Below, one piece after another: positions 8,174 through 16,121 of a stretch of DNA of 64,000 bases. Position 1 is the first letter of the stretch, and each line of letters opens with the position of its first letter. The stretch is from G051903925 sp051903925 (GTDB taxonomy: Bacteria > Pseudomonadota > Alphaproteobacteria > Zavarziniales > Zavarziniaceae). The notes below the pieces were generated by a model. The model was given only the letters and a program-made list of their open reading frames with translations. It had not been told where the DNA came from and made no database searches. The stretch is from contig NZ_CP173678.1 of the NCBI RefSeq assembly GCF_051903925.1, forward strand, positions 4,030,001 to 4,094,000. Direction: 5' to 3'. A program made the position numbers and the translations under genes.

Positions 8174-8743
8174 CTACGGCCGGTCGCTCCCGCCCAGGGG
8201 CCGTACCCGCCGCAGCCGTCCGCCCGTCGTGTCCCACAGCCGCGCGCGGTCCACCGCCTGCACATAAGCGGGGGCCAGGGCACGGAACAAGGCGTGGCTC
8301 TGCGCGATCCTGTCGGTGCGCAGCGGCCGGCCGCCGCGCGCTGCGGCGCGGGCCTCGGCCTCCGCCGGATCGCAGGTCAGGCCGTGCAGGATGATCCGAT
8401 AGTTGGCCGCCCGGATCCGCGCCAGCCAGGCCAGCGCCTCCGCCCCCTCCGCGTCCCAGGCCAGCGTCGTCTCCCACACGACCAGCGGCGGCGCCGCCGC
8501 CAGGACGCGGTGCATCAGGGCCTCGCCCGCCGCACTTGCCGCGGCCTGCAGCAGGGCGGCCCCCTCCGCCCCCCAGGGCTCCGCCGCGGGCGCGACCCCC
8601 GCCATGGCCGCCGCCATGACGTCGGTCGAGACGACCTGCGCCCCGCGCACCATCGGGCAGGCCAGCGCCAGGCGCTGCCGGAACCGGGTCTTGCCCGCCG
8701 CGATGCCGCCGCAGACGACGATCATCGAAGGCGGCCCGATCAC
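8174..8743 (-). CDS. P-loop kinase of the zeta-toxin/AAA_33 type
   Basis: 189 residues from a GTG start with GGAGG 8 nt upstream; an ATG six codons later is an alternative. The Walker A motif GGIAAGKT spans residues 12-19. STDV follows strand 2, and VVWETTL and a run of basic residues (ARAAARGGRPLRTDRI) resemble the lid of small-molecule kinases. This architecture is found in zeta toxins, polynucleotide kinases and gluconate-kinase-like enzymes. No antitoxin-sized gene adjoins it, so a housekeeping small-molecule or nucleotide kinase is at least as likely. It is divergent from the LLM monooxygenase gene. Confidence 0.72.
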   Translation of the reverse strand: MIGPPSMIVVCGGIAAGKTRFRQRLALACPMVRGAQVVSTDVMAAAMAGVAPAAEPWGAEGAALLQAAASAAGEALMHRVLAAAPPLVVWETTLAWDAEGAEALAWLARIRAANYRIILHGLTCDPAEAEARAAARGGRPLRTDRIAQSHALFRALAPAYVQAVDRARLWDTTGGRLRRVRPLGGSDRP

Positions 8744-8862
8744 GGAGATGTCCTCCGCAAAACGCTCAGCGGACGCATCAAGGGTCGTGACGCCCGGGCT
8801 CCGCTTCCGTACGCTGTTCAGCAACGAGAACGCGCGCGGCGCACGCCGGAAAGGGAGAGGAA

Positions 8863-10125
8863 ATGAAGTTCACCTGGTTCAACCTGATGCCCTGGCCCTA
8901 CATGCCGGAGGACTTCCGCGAGAAGAACAACTCCGTCTGGGTCGACATCCCGTCCACCATGTACGACCCGGTCAAGGGGCACGACGTCTATAACGAATAC
9001 CTCGACCAGCTCGAATATGCCGAGTCCGTGGGCTTCGACGGCATCGGCATCAACGAGCATCACCAGAACGGCTATGGCCTGATGCCGTCGCCCAACATCA
9101 TCGCCGCCGCCCTGACCAGGCGGACCAACCGCGCGGCGATCGTGGTGCTGGGCAACTCCATCGCGCTCTACAATCCCCCGATCCGGGTGGCGGAGGAGTT
9201 CGCGATGCTCGACGTGATGTCGGGCGGGCGCTTCGTCGGCGGCTTCCCCGTCGGCACGTCGATGGACACCAACTACTGCTATGGCCAGATCCCGGGCCTG
9301 ACGCGCGAGAAGTACCAGGAGGCGCACGACCTGATCGTCAAGGCCTGGACGAGCGACGAGCCCTTTGCCTGGAACGGCCGCTATACCAAGCTGCGCTACG
9401 TCAACCTGTGGCCGAAGCCCGTGCAGAAGCCCTACATGCCGATCCACATTCCCGGCGGCGGCTCGGTCGAGACGTACGACTTCTGCCTCGACAACACCTA
9501 TTCCTATTCCTATCTCAGCTTCACCGGCTACATCCGGGCCAAGGCCCTGCTCCAGGGCTATTGGGACCGGGTCGCCGAGCGCAACACGCCCGACGAGAGC
9601 CCCTACCGCGCCGGCTTCGCGCAGACGATCTGCGTGGCCGAGACGGACGAGGAGGCCGAGCGCCTCTACTGGCCGCACGTCAACTATTTCTACAATCGCT
9701 GCCTGCACGTCGACGCGCGCTTCGCCGATGCGCCCGGCTACCGCACGATCAAGACGATCAAGTCCGGCGCCCTGTCGCAATACGCGCCCGGCTTCGACTT
9801 CACCACCCTCTCGTGGAAGGACCTGGTGGAGGGCGGCCACGTCATCGCCGGCAGCCCAGAGACGGTGCGCCAGCGGCTGGAGGAGGCGATCCGGGGCCTG
9901 CGCGTCGGCAACATGTTCTGCCTCATGCACATCGGCGACATGCCGGGCGAGCTCACGCGCTACTCGACCCGCCTCTTCGCGGAGAAGGTGATGCCGAAAC
10001 TGCGCAACATCTGGCCCGACTACGCGAACGACGGCCGCTTCTGGTGCCACCCGCTGGAGCGCCGCGCCACCCCCGCCCCCCTCCACGCCCCGTTCGAGCG
10101 CAAAACCGCGGAGGCCGCGGAATGA
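8863..10125 (+). CDS. LLM-class flavin-dependent monooxygenase (bacterial luciferase-like)
   Basis: 420 residues with a GGGAGAGG ribosome site just upstream. The fold is a TIM barrel; INEHHQNGYGLMPSP matches the conserved EHH region of the luciferase-like family, and FAMLDVMSGGRFVGGFPVGTS the RLxxGVGxG-type phosphate loop. Such enzymes use reduced FMN or F420 and oxygen to oxidise aldehydes, alkanes, sulfonates or other organics. It overlaps the hydrolase gene by 4 bp, suggesting a two-step pathway in which an oxygenated product (for example an ester) is then hydrolysed. The substrate is unknown. Confidence 0.88.
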   Translation: MKFTWFNLMPWPYMPEDFREKNNSVWVDIPSTMYDPVKGHDVYNEYLDQLEYAESVGFDGIGINEHHQNGYGLMPSPNIIAAALTRRTNRAAIVVLGNSIALYNPPIRVAEEFAMLDVMSGGRFVGGFPVGTSMDTNYCYGQIPGLTREKYQEAHDLIVKAWTSDEPFAWNGRYTKLRYVNLWPKPVQKPYMPIHIPGGGSVETYDFCLDNTYSYSYLSFTGYIRAKALLQGYWDRVAERNTPDESPYRAGFAQTICVAETDEEAERLYWPHVNYFYNRCLHVDARFADAPGYRTIKTIKSGALSQYAPGFDFTTLSWKDLVEGGHVIAGSPETVRQRLEEAIRGLRVGNMFCLMHIGDMPGELTRYSTRLFAEKVMPKLRNIWPDYANDGRFWCHPLERRATPAPLHAPFERKTAEAAE

Positions 10126-10919
10126 GCGCGATCACGCTGACCCATGTCCAGACCCACCATGCCAATGTCGAAGTCCTGCAGGGCGGCTCCGGTCCGGAGC
10201 TGGTCTTCCTGCACGGCGCCGGCGGGGTGACGGCCGACGATCCGTTCCTGCAGAAACTGGCGGAGCGCTACCGCGTCTATGCCCCCATCCTGCCCGGCTA
10301 CGGCACGTCGGAGGAGTGCGAGAGCCTTCGCGACATGCTCGACTTCACGCTCCACACCTGGGACGTGGTCGAGGGGCTGGGCCTGATGAAGGGCAGCGAC
10401 CGGCCCATCCTGGTCGGCCATTCGATGGGCGGCATGATCGCGGCCGAGATGGCGGCGATCGCCCCCCATGACGTGGAGCGCCTGGGCCTGATCTGCCCGG
10501 CCGGCCTGTGGCTGGACGCGCATCCCATGCCCGACATCTTCGCGACCCTGCCGTTCGAGTTCCCGCCGCTGCTCTTCCACGATGTCGAGGCGGGGACCGC
10601 GCTGATGACGGCGGGGGTCGACTTTGCCGACCACACGTTCCTGCAGAACTTCCTGGTGCAGAACGCGCGGCAGCTGGGCATGGCGGGCAAGATCCTGTTC
10701 CCCATCCCCGACCGCGGCCTGTCGAGCCGCCTCTACCGGATCAAGGCGAAGACGGTGCTGGTCTGGGGCGACTCGGACCGCCTCATCCCCCCGCCCTATG
10801 CCCAGGCCTTCAAGAAGGGCATTGCCGGCGCCCAGCTGGTCAGCATCCCAGAGGCTGGCCACATGGTCATCCTGGAGAAGACCGACGCCGTCATCGGCGC
10901 CCTCGACCGCCTGAAGTAG
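10122..10919 (+). CDS. Alpha/beta hydrolase
   Basis: 265 residues. The oxyanion-hole region VFLHGAGG, nucleophile elbow VGHSMGG (catalytic Ser), acid residue in VWGDSDRLIP and catalytic His in EAGHMV are all present and ordered as in active esterases and C-C hydrolases. The start overlaps the end of the LLM monooxygenase gene (ATGA), so the two are co-translated and probably work on one substrate. A GC-rich hairpin follows the stop. Confidence 0.9.
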   Translation: MSAITLTHVQTHHANVEVLQGGSGPELVFLHGAGGVTADDPFLQKLAERYRVYAPILPGYGTSEECESLRDMLDFTLHTWDVVEGLGLMKGSDRPILVGHSMGGMIAAEMAAIAPHDVERLGLICPAGLWLDAHPMPDIFATLPFEFPPLLFHDVEAGTALMTAGVDFADHTFLQNFLVQNARQLGMAGKILFPIPDRGLSSRLYRIKAKTVLVWGDSDRLIPPPYAQAFKKGIAGAQLVSIPEAGHMVILEKTDAVIGALDRLK

Positions 10920-10933
10920 CAGCCCCGACCCAG

Positions 10934-10957
10934 CCCCCGCGCACCCCGGCGCGGGGG
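10934..10957 (+). terminator. GC hairpin after the LLM-hydrolase operon
   Basis: A 9-bp stem (CCCCCGCGC with GCGCGGGGG) and 6-base loop lie 15 bp after the hydrolase stop. There is no T-run, so it could also be the first of the palindromic repeats in this intergenic region. Confidence 0.45.
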
Positions 10958-11020
10958 CCACTCCCCCATCCGCGTCGCTGGGCCGAAGCGAACGCGGTCA
11001 ACGCCCAAAAAGCCGATCAT

Positions 11021-11128
11021 CCCCGCGAACCGGGGTCCCCACGCGCAGCTGCGTGGGGTGGGCTGGCGGGGATCCAGAGCCCCAAGCGCAGGTCCATGTT
11101 GCCCCTGGGTCCCCGCCTTCGCGGGGAC
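11021..11128. repeat. Cluster of three palindromic elements
   Basis: Within the 593-bp gene-free stretch 10920-11512, three hairpins occur in series: CCCCG/CGGGG at 11021-11035, an 8-bp stem at 11037-11058, and GTCCCCGC-cttc-GCGGGGAC at 11109-11128. The last resembles the 'TCCCCGCgaaggCGGGGA' intergenic palindrome widespread in alphaproteobacterial genomes, and a related copy lies at 48507-48534. The region contains no convincing gene. Confidence 0.7.
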
Positions 11129-11231
11129 GAGCGGGGAGATGTTTACGCAAAGATGACCGCGGCCGTCGCCGACCCAGATCCGTGAGACCCTTAGGTTTCA
11201 ACAGGGGTCCCACGACCCGCCACTTTCCCCT

Positions 11232-11264
11232 CTACGTCCCCCGCTTCATGCGGGGGACCCATGA
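11232..11264 (-). repeat. REP-like palindrome, copy D (inverted relative to copies A and C)
   Basis: A 9-bp perfect stem GTCCCCCGC/GCGGGGGAC with a 5-base loop is flanked by CTAC on the left and CCATGA on the right. The flanks and stem match the reverse complement of the elements at 55029-55063 and 55237-55271, showing a dispersed family. Confidence 0.7.
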
Positions 11265-11320
11265 CCCGCCGCGCAAGGCCCGCGACCGCACCCCAAGCCG
11301 CCTCCGAAAATCAACCCCCA

Positions 11321-11382
11321 ACCCCCAACCTCATCCCGAGGAGCGCCACAGGCGAGTCTCGAAGGATGGGCCACCCACGCCA
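11321..11382. repeat. 62-bp direct repeat, copy 1
   Basis: This copy recurs 84 bp downstream with only a few mismatches. The shared core is CCTCATCC(C/T)GAGGAGCGCC, then GGCG(A/C)GTCTCGAAGGATGGG. This is a known type of dispersed alphaproteobacterial intergenic repeat that can fold through its GCGCC/GGCGC arms. Confidence 0.75.
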
Positions 11383-11404
11383 CCCTCCCCCATCATTCCC
11401 CCAG

Positions 11405-11466
11405 ACCCCCAACCTCATCCTGAGGAGCGCCCCAGGCGCGTCTCGAAGGATGGGCCACCCACGCCA
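11405..11466. repeat. 62-bp direct repeat, copy 2
   Basis: Second copy of the element at 11321-11382, ending 46 bp before the GFA gene start. Only two copies are present and there is no regular spacing, so it is not a CRISPR array. Confidence 0.75.
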
Positions 11467-11512
11467 ACCTCCACCGCCAGTCCCCTGCCCCCCCCAAAAC
11501 CCCGGAGCCCGC

Positions 11513-11929
11513 ATGACCCCCACCGCCCCCCTGAAAGGCACCTGCCATTGCGGCGCCTGCGCCTGGACGCTCGACGGAGACCCCGGCCCGATCACGGCCT
11601 GCAACTGCACCCTGTGCCGGCGCTACGGCGCCCTCTGGGCTTATGACTTCGCCGGCGAGCGCATCCACCTCAGCGGCCCCACCCGCAGCTATACCCGCGC
11701 GGAAAAGCCGAACCCCGTCCTGGAAATCCTGTTCTGCCCCGCTTGCGCCTGCGTCCTCGCCTGGCGCGGCCTCCGCCTGGAGCCCGACGGACGTCGCCGC
11801 ATGGCCGTCAACGTGCGCCTGAGCGCCCCGGAAGCCACCGCCCACCTCCCCATCGACCACTTCGACGGCCTCGACACCTTCGAGGACCTCCCGAGGGATG
11901 GGCGGTGCGTGCGGGATATGTGGTTCTGA
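11513..11929 (+). CDS. GFA family (glutathione-dependent formaldehyde-activating type) zinc protein
   Basis: 138 residues. Zinc-binding cysteines are in the expected GFA pattern: CHCGAC near the N-terminus, CNCTLC about 18 residues on, and CPACAC in the middle. CENP-V/GFA proteins include glutathione-dependent formaldehyde-activating enzyme, but most members have no proven substrate. ATG 11513 has CGGAG upstream. The gene sits between a repeat cluster and the AT-rich OLD gene and keeps the high GC of the chromosome, so it is probably outside the acquired segment. Confidence 0.85.
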   Translation: MTPTAPLKGTCHCGACAWTLDGDPGPITACNCTLCRRYGALWAYDFAGERIHLSGPTRSYTRAEKPNPVLEILFCPACACVLAWRGLRLEPDGRRRMAVNVRLSAPEATAHLPIDHFDGLDTFEDLPRDGRCVRDMWF

Positions 11930-11945
11930 CGTCTCAACGTCAGAA
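11924..11945 (+). terminator. 9-bp perfect inverted repeat at the end of the GFA gene
   Basis: TTCTGACGT and ACGTCAGAA flank a 4-base loop and straddle the GFA stop codon (11927-11929). It may end GFA transcription, and it also marks the left edge of the AT-rich segment. No T-run follows. Confidence 0.5.
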
Positions 11946-12007
11946 CGTCATCTGAAGACATAGGTCGATGGAATAGTGGCGCCGATAGGCGCGCCGGTAA
12001 GCTTCTA

Positions 12008-12036
12008 TTGACAACAGTCAGCAATAGTTATCTAAA
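12008..12036 (+). promoter_or_regulatory. Sigma70-like promoter of the OLD-family gene
   Basis: A perfect -35 box TTGACA (12008-12013), 17-bp spacer and TCTAAA at 12031-12036 (4 of 6 matches to TATAAT), 62 bp upstream of the start codon. Such a textbook promoter is unusual in the GC-rich surroundings and fits an acquired gene carrying its own expression signal. Confidence 0.6.
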
Positions 12037-12097
12037 GTTTATTCGAACCCAATTCATACCCTTTATGATTGACAGCGTCATCAAAGAGGATCGAGCA

Positions 12098-13942
12098 ATG
12101 AAACTTTCTGCGGTGATAATTGAGAATTTCCGTGGCTATCGCGAAAATACGATCATCGATATATCTGACCTTACTGCTGTAGTTGGAAAAAATGATGCAG
12201 GAAAATCTACAATACTTGAAGCACTTGAAATATTCTTTAATGATGGGAAATTGGATCGTGGAGATTCCTGTGTCTACAGTCTAGATAAGATTGTTCGCAT
12301 AGGATGCGTTTTTGACGACCTCCCTGAGAAATTAACTCTTGATTCAACATTCGAAACCGACCTCAAGTCGGAATACCTTCTGAATAAGAACGGACAGCTA
12401 CAAATTATTAAAGAGTGGAACACTGACAATAAGACACCGAAGGAATCCATTTATGCTGTAGCAATTCACCCCACCGCACAAGGCATCTCTGATTTGCTTT
12501 ATCTCAAGAACAATGAACTTAAAGCCCGCCTCAAGCGAATGTCCATTGACGAAACCGATGTTGATCTAACCGTTAATGCCGAAATCAGGAGAGCAATAAG
12601 GAACTCTTGCGAAGAAAAAGCTCTTGCTGAGATGCAAATTGCCTTAGAAAAAGAAGATGCAAGAAAAATCTGGGATCATATAAAGCCACAGCTCCCCATG
12701 TTTGCGCTCTTTCGCTCTGATCGCGCGAGTCAAGATGCAGATGATGAAGTTCAGAATCCGTTAAAATTTGCGATAACCCAAGCACTATATGAAGTGAGAG
12801 ATGAATTGAAGCGCATTGAGCAATTTGTACAAAGTAGAGCGGAGGATGTAGCCACGCGTACTCTCGAGAAGCTTCGCGAGATGGATAGCGCATTAGCGAG
12901 TGAGCTAAAGCCGTATTTCAAGGCCGATCCCAAATGGGACGTTTTTCGATTTGGACTGACAGGGGACAATGATATCCCTATAAACAAGCGAGGAAGTGGT
13001 GTCAGAAGACTGGTTTTACTTAATTTTTTCCGAGCAGAAGCCGAGAGAAGGAGACATGAAAGAGGCGCATCGTCAGTGATTTTTGCTGTAGAGGAACCAG
13101 AAACTTCTCAGCATCCACATAATCAAATGCTTCTTGTGAAGGCCCTAAAGGATCTTGCTGCAGACAATAATACTCAGGTTATTATTACATCGCATACGCC
13201 GGGATTAGCTGGACTTTTACCCAGCGACAGTCTCAGGTGCGTGCGGAAGGACACGACGGGCTCAAGCAAGGTATACCTCTGCAGCGAGACAGAGTTAGTC
13301 GATATCGCAAATGATCTGGGAGTTTTGCCTGATCGGCGCGTTCAAGTCCTGGTGTGCGTAGAGGGACCACATGATATAGAATTTCTGGAGCGCATAAGCC
13401 AAATTCTCAGAAAAGAATATGATGATGTGGTTGATCTTAAGACAGACCATCGTGTGGCATTGGTACCTTTGGGTGGAGGCACTCTAAAGCAATGGGTCGA
13501 AAAGCGCTATCTACGCGGGCTGTCGATTCCGGAAGTGCATATCTATGACAGAGACGTTTCGATACCGCCGAAGTATAAAGCTGCATGCGACCTTGTGAAT
13601 GCTCGCGGTGACCGGTCTTGGGCCGTTTTAACAGCGAAGCGTGAGATCGAGAACTACCTGCATCCCGACGCTATAGCAGAAGCCATGGACGGATTGTCAG
13701 TTTCGTTTGATGATTTTTCCGACGTGCCAAAGATTATTGCGGAGGCGGTACACAATAACTCGGCGTCCGAAGTACCTTGGTCGGACGTAATTGAAAGAAA
13801 GCTAAATCAGAAGATTAGCAATGCCAAGAAGCATCTGAACAAAGATGTTGTCGATAGGATGTCTATTAGAAGGCTTGAAGAATCAGATAAAGATGGAGAG
13901 ATATTGGGTTGGCTGCGGCGTATAAATCAAATGTTAGTCTAA
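12098..13942 (+). CDS. OLD-family ATP-dependent endonuclease (ABC-type ATPase plus TOPRIM), putative phage defence
   Basis: 614 residues, close to phage P2 Old. Walker A is GKNDAGKST (30-38), the ABC signature-like segment GSGVRRLVL about 299-307, Walker B VIFAVEEPE (327-335), and the H-loop SHTPG carries His366. A C-terminal TOPRIM domain has VEGPHD (E422, D426), a GGG turn near 460-461, YDRD (D484, D486) and KREIENY (514-520). Old-type proteins couple ATP hydrolysis to nuclease activity and several protect against phage. ATG 12098 has GAGGAT upstream and starts directly with the ATPase strand. Base composition and codon use are strongly AT-shifted compared with all neighbours, a sign of transfer. 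No integrase or partner gene adjoins it. A fused PARIS-like protein is an alternative. Confidence 0.85.
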   Translation: MKLSAVIIENFRGYRENTIIDISDLTAVVGKNDAGKSTILEALEIFFNDGKLDRGDSCVYSLDKIVRIGCVFDDLPEKLTLDSTFETDLKSEYLLNKNGQLQIIKEWNTDNKTPKESIYAVAIHPTAQGISDLLYLKNNELKARLKRMSIDETDVDLTVNAEIRRAIRNSCEEKALAEMQIALEKEDARKIWDHIKPQLPMFALFRSDRASQDADDEVQNPLKFAITQALYEVRDELKRIEQFVQSRAEDVATRTLEKLREMDSALASELKPYFKADPKWDVFRFGLTGDNDIPINKRGSGVRRLVLLNFFRAEAERRRHERGASSVIFAVEEPETSQHPHNQMLLVKALKDLAADNNTQVIITSHTPGLAGLLPSDSLRCVRKDTTGSSKVYLCSETELVDIANDLGVLPDRRVQVLVCVEGPHDIEFLERISQILRKEYDDVVDLKTDHRVALVPLGGGTLKQWVEKRYLRGLSIPEVHIYDRDVSIPPKYKAACDLVNARGDRSWAVLTAKREIENYLHPDAIAEAMDGLSVSFDDFSDVPKIIAEAVHNNSASEVPWSDVIERKLNQKISNAKKHLNKDVVDRMSIRRLEESDKDGEILGWLRRINQMLV

Positions 13943-14182
13943 GTTTTCTCTATATTACTCAATTTTTGCGGCAATAGAGGCCCCATTTGCTGCACCCACG
14001 TAGAGACAGGAGGCATTCTCCTAAACTGCCGCGTAGGTGGCATTGGCAGACATATCAGTCTAGCTGCCGTCGTTGCTGTCTGTCATCGTGACCCCGCATC
14101 GTCATTTTGTCCCCGCTCGCCTGTAACGCCCACGCCCGGCGCAGCGAATCCTTTACCGTCAACCCTGCATCCTGGGACGGCG
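13943..14182. other. Gene-free 240-bp flank of the AT-rich gene
   Basis: Base composition moves from AT-rich to the chromosomal average between about 13.95 and 14.10 kb, marking the right edge of the acquired segment. I see no tRNA, integrase fragment, long direct repeat or clear terminator here. Confidence 0.5.
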
Positions 14183-14464
14183 ATGACTGAGATCATCAAT
14201 GGGTATCCGTGCCGGACGTGCACCGACGTCGAGAATGCGAAGAAGCATATCGACCCGGCGCGGCCGCAGGATGGCCCCTTTGGCGAGGCGGCCAAGGCGA
14301 AGGCGGAGCGGGAGGCCGCCCGGGCCGACTCCCTGCGCCCCGGCGATCCCGCCGTGGTCCTGGGCGGGGCGCTGGCCGGGCTGGACGGGTCGGTCGCCGC
14401 CAATGCCCGGCAGACCCCCGCACTCGCGCCGCCGTTCGCCCGGACGATCGACCTCCGCGCCTGA
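14183..14464 (+). CDS. Small hypothetical protein with N-terminal CxxC
   Basis: 93 residues, soluble and charged, opening MTEIINGYPCRTCTDVENAKKH with a CRTC pair (residues 10-13). GGGACGG lies just upstream of the ATG. The N-terminal third looks well constrained while the rest is Ala/Pro-rich. Proteins with this kind of opening exist as uncharacterised families in Rhodospirillales, as far as I recall. Function unknown. Confidence 0.62.
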   Translation: MTEIINGYPCRTCTDVENAKKHIDPARPQDGPFGEAAKAKAEREAARADSLRPGDPAVVLGGALAGLDGSVAANARQTPALAPPFARTIDLRA

Positions 14465-14647
14465 GCCGGCGCCCGGATCGCGGAGCGGGAGCGGACCCGG
14501 TCTCGCCCCGCCCGGTCCGCCACACCCGCTCCACCCCACGGGCACGCACGGCCCACCACATCGGCCATCACGCGGGCCGGCGCCCGGTCGGGCCCGATCC
14601 ACGCGCCCGCGTGCCCGTCGCCGCCACCGCATCCCGTCCGCAACGCC

Positions 14648-14665
14648 GCCTGCGCGGGCGCAGGC
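14648..14665. terminator. Short hairpin between convergent genes
   Basis: GCCTGCG and CGCAGGC flank a 4-base loop between the small hypothetical gene and tspO, which converge here. Candidate terminator without a T-run. Confidence 0.35.
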
Positions 14666-14697
14666 GCCGGGCCGGGGCCGGTCCCGCGCGACGGGGC

Positions 14698-15177
14698 TCA
14701 GGTCCCGCTGCGCTGCGGGGCCTTGTTGAGCTGCCAGATCGACAGGTTCAGGGCGGAGGCGAAGCTGACCCAGGCCAGATACGGGACCAGGAGCCAGGCC
14801 GCGCGCGCGTCGATCGGCATGAACACGACGATCATCAGGGCAATCGACAGCCACAGCAGCACGACATCGACAAAGGCCAGGTCGGGCCGCTTCAGGCCAA
14901 AGAACAGGGCCGACCACGCGGCATTCAGCGCCAGGCTGACGAACCAGAGGACGAGCGGCACGGTCACGTCGACCGCGTCCGCCCGCTGCGAGATCAGCCA
15001 GCCAGAGACGGCGATCATCAGGTACAGCACGGTCCAGGCGGGGGCGAACACCCAGTTCGGCGGGTTCCAGGACGGCTTCGCCAATTGCCGGTGCCATTCC
15101 CCGGGACGGAACAGCGCCCCCGACAGGGCGGCCAGGAAACAGATGCCGAGGAAGCCCATCAGGGCAAGGATGCTCAC
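14698..15177 (-). CDS. tspO: TspO/MBR tryptophan-rich sensory protein
   Basis: 159 residues with five membrane helices. Hallmark segments are KPSWNPPNWVFAPAWTVLYL, NAAWSALFFGL and a C-terminal PYLAWVSFASALN. TspO sits in the outer or inner membrane, binds porphyrins and cholesterol-like ligands, and in photosynthetic alphaproteobacteria tunes tetrapyrrole gene expression to oxygen. A GTG start is chosen because GGAGG lies 6 nt upstream. A 16-bp tandem duplication is found just upstream. Confidence 0.9.
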   Translation of the reverse strand: MSILALMGFLGICFLAALSGALFRPGEWHRQLAKPSWNPPNWVFAPAWTVLYLMIAVSGWLISQRADAVDVTVPLVLWFVSLALNAAWSALFFGLKRPDLAFVDVVLLWLSIALMIVVFMPIDARAAWLLVPYLAWVSFASALNLSIWQLNKAPQRSGT

Positions 15178-15200
15178 AACAATCCTCCAGCGCAGCCCAG

Positions 15201-15232
15201 GGCCCGCGCATTCAGGGGCCCGCGCATTCAGG
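15201..15232. repeat. Two tandem copies of a 16-bp unit
   Basis: GGCCCGCGCATTCAGG occurs twice head-to-tail with the start of a third copy, 24 bp upstream of the tspO start. It may be a simple slippage duplication. Confidence 0.6.
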
Positions 15233-15424
15233 GGCCAGCGCAGGCAGCAGCCGGTCCGGCCGCCAGCCAGTAGACCACATCGCGCCCAGGACAAACCAGC
15301 CACGGCCACCCCCGTTCCCAGGGGTTCGGGCAGGGGCCTCCGCCTAGGCCCGCCGGCCCGGCCAACGCGCCGGCGCCAACCCTCGACCTTGACTTTCGCA
15401 CGCAAATGTGCATGATTTGTTCTC

Positions 15425-16090
15425 ATGGGTTCCGCCGCTTCCTCAAGCCCCCCACAGGGCGATCCGCGCGCGCCCGCCGATCCAGGCGGGCCGGCCGTGG
15501 ACATGCCGGGCACGGCAGAGGAACTGGCCGACCTCGCGGAGCTGCGCGGCCTCGCCATGGCGGCGGCGCGGCGCTGTGCGGCGGCGCAAAGCTCGGCCGA
15601 GACGCCGGAGCAGATTGCCGTCCTGACGCTCGCCCTCGACCGGGCGGCGCGCGCGGTGCGCCACATCATCGTGCTGGAACAGCAATGCCGCGGCGCGCGG
15701 CCCCTGCCCCATGCCCGCGGCGCGTCGGCGTCGGCGGGGTCGGCCGCCGATCCGGCCGGCCAGACGGGCGCGGCACCGTCCAGGCTCTATGGCGGGCCGC
15801 CGCCGGGCTGGCAGGATCCGGACGGCGACGACGACTATATCGAGCGGCTGGACCAGCTGTTCGAGCGGGTGGGCCGCGCCCACCACGGCGAGCAGGCGGC
15901 GGAGGCAGCCGCCCGGGGCGAGGCCGTGCCGGCGCACTTCACGGTGCCCAGCATGGATGGCACCTGGCGCACGTTCAGTGCCACGGATGCGCCCGCCACC
16001 GCCCCGGCCCCCGCTGCGGCCGCTGCCCCGGCCTTGGCGACCGGCTTCGCGACGGGCCCGCCCCGGGTTGCCCCCAACTGGCGCGCGTGA
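15425..16090 (+). CDS. Hypothetical protein, Ala/Pro-rich with a central helical segment
   Basis: 221 residues with no signal peptide or membrane helix. The central part (about 30-95) is a predicted helix with AARAVRHIIVLEQQ, a pattern I associate with alphaproteobacterial proteins of unknown function. A DDDYIERLDQLFERV segment follows near residue 140. The C-terminal 40 residues are low-complexity Ala/Pro. The gene is divergent from tspO and convergent with the PA2928-like gene. Function unknown. Confidence 0.6.
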   Translation: MGSAASSSPPQGDPRAPADPGGPAVDMPGTAEELADLAELRGLAMAAARRCAAAQSSAETPEQIAVLTLALDRAARAVRHIIVLEQQCRGARPLPHARGASASAGSAADPAGQTGAAPSRLYGGPPPGWQDPDGDDDYIERLDQLFERVGRAHHGEQAAEAAARGEAVPAHFTVPSMDGTWRTFSATDAPATAPAPAAAAAPALATGFATGPPRVAPNWRA

Positions 16091-16121
16091 CCTCCAATTG
16101 CCCTGGCGCTCACCCCCCGGC

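Noticed and set aside
8174..8743. Zeta/epsilon toxin-antitoxin module
   Set aside because: There is no small antitoxin gene next to the kinase, and composition is that of the chromosome.
8818..10086. 422-codon antisense frame over the LLM gene
   Set aside because: Covered by a recognisable luciferase-like protein on the plus strand.
11321..11466. Possible CRISPR array
   Set aside because: Only two imperfect copies of a 62-bp unit, no short regular repeat, no spacers and no cas genes.
12098..13942. PARIS defence system (AriA and AriB)
   Set aside because: A single gene is present and its features fit OLD class 1 best; no separate TOPRIM partner is found, though similarity of the C-terminal motifs is noted.
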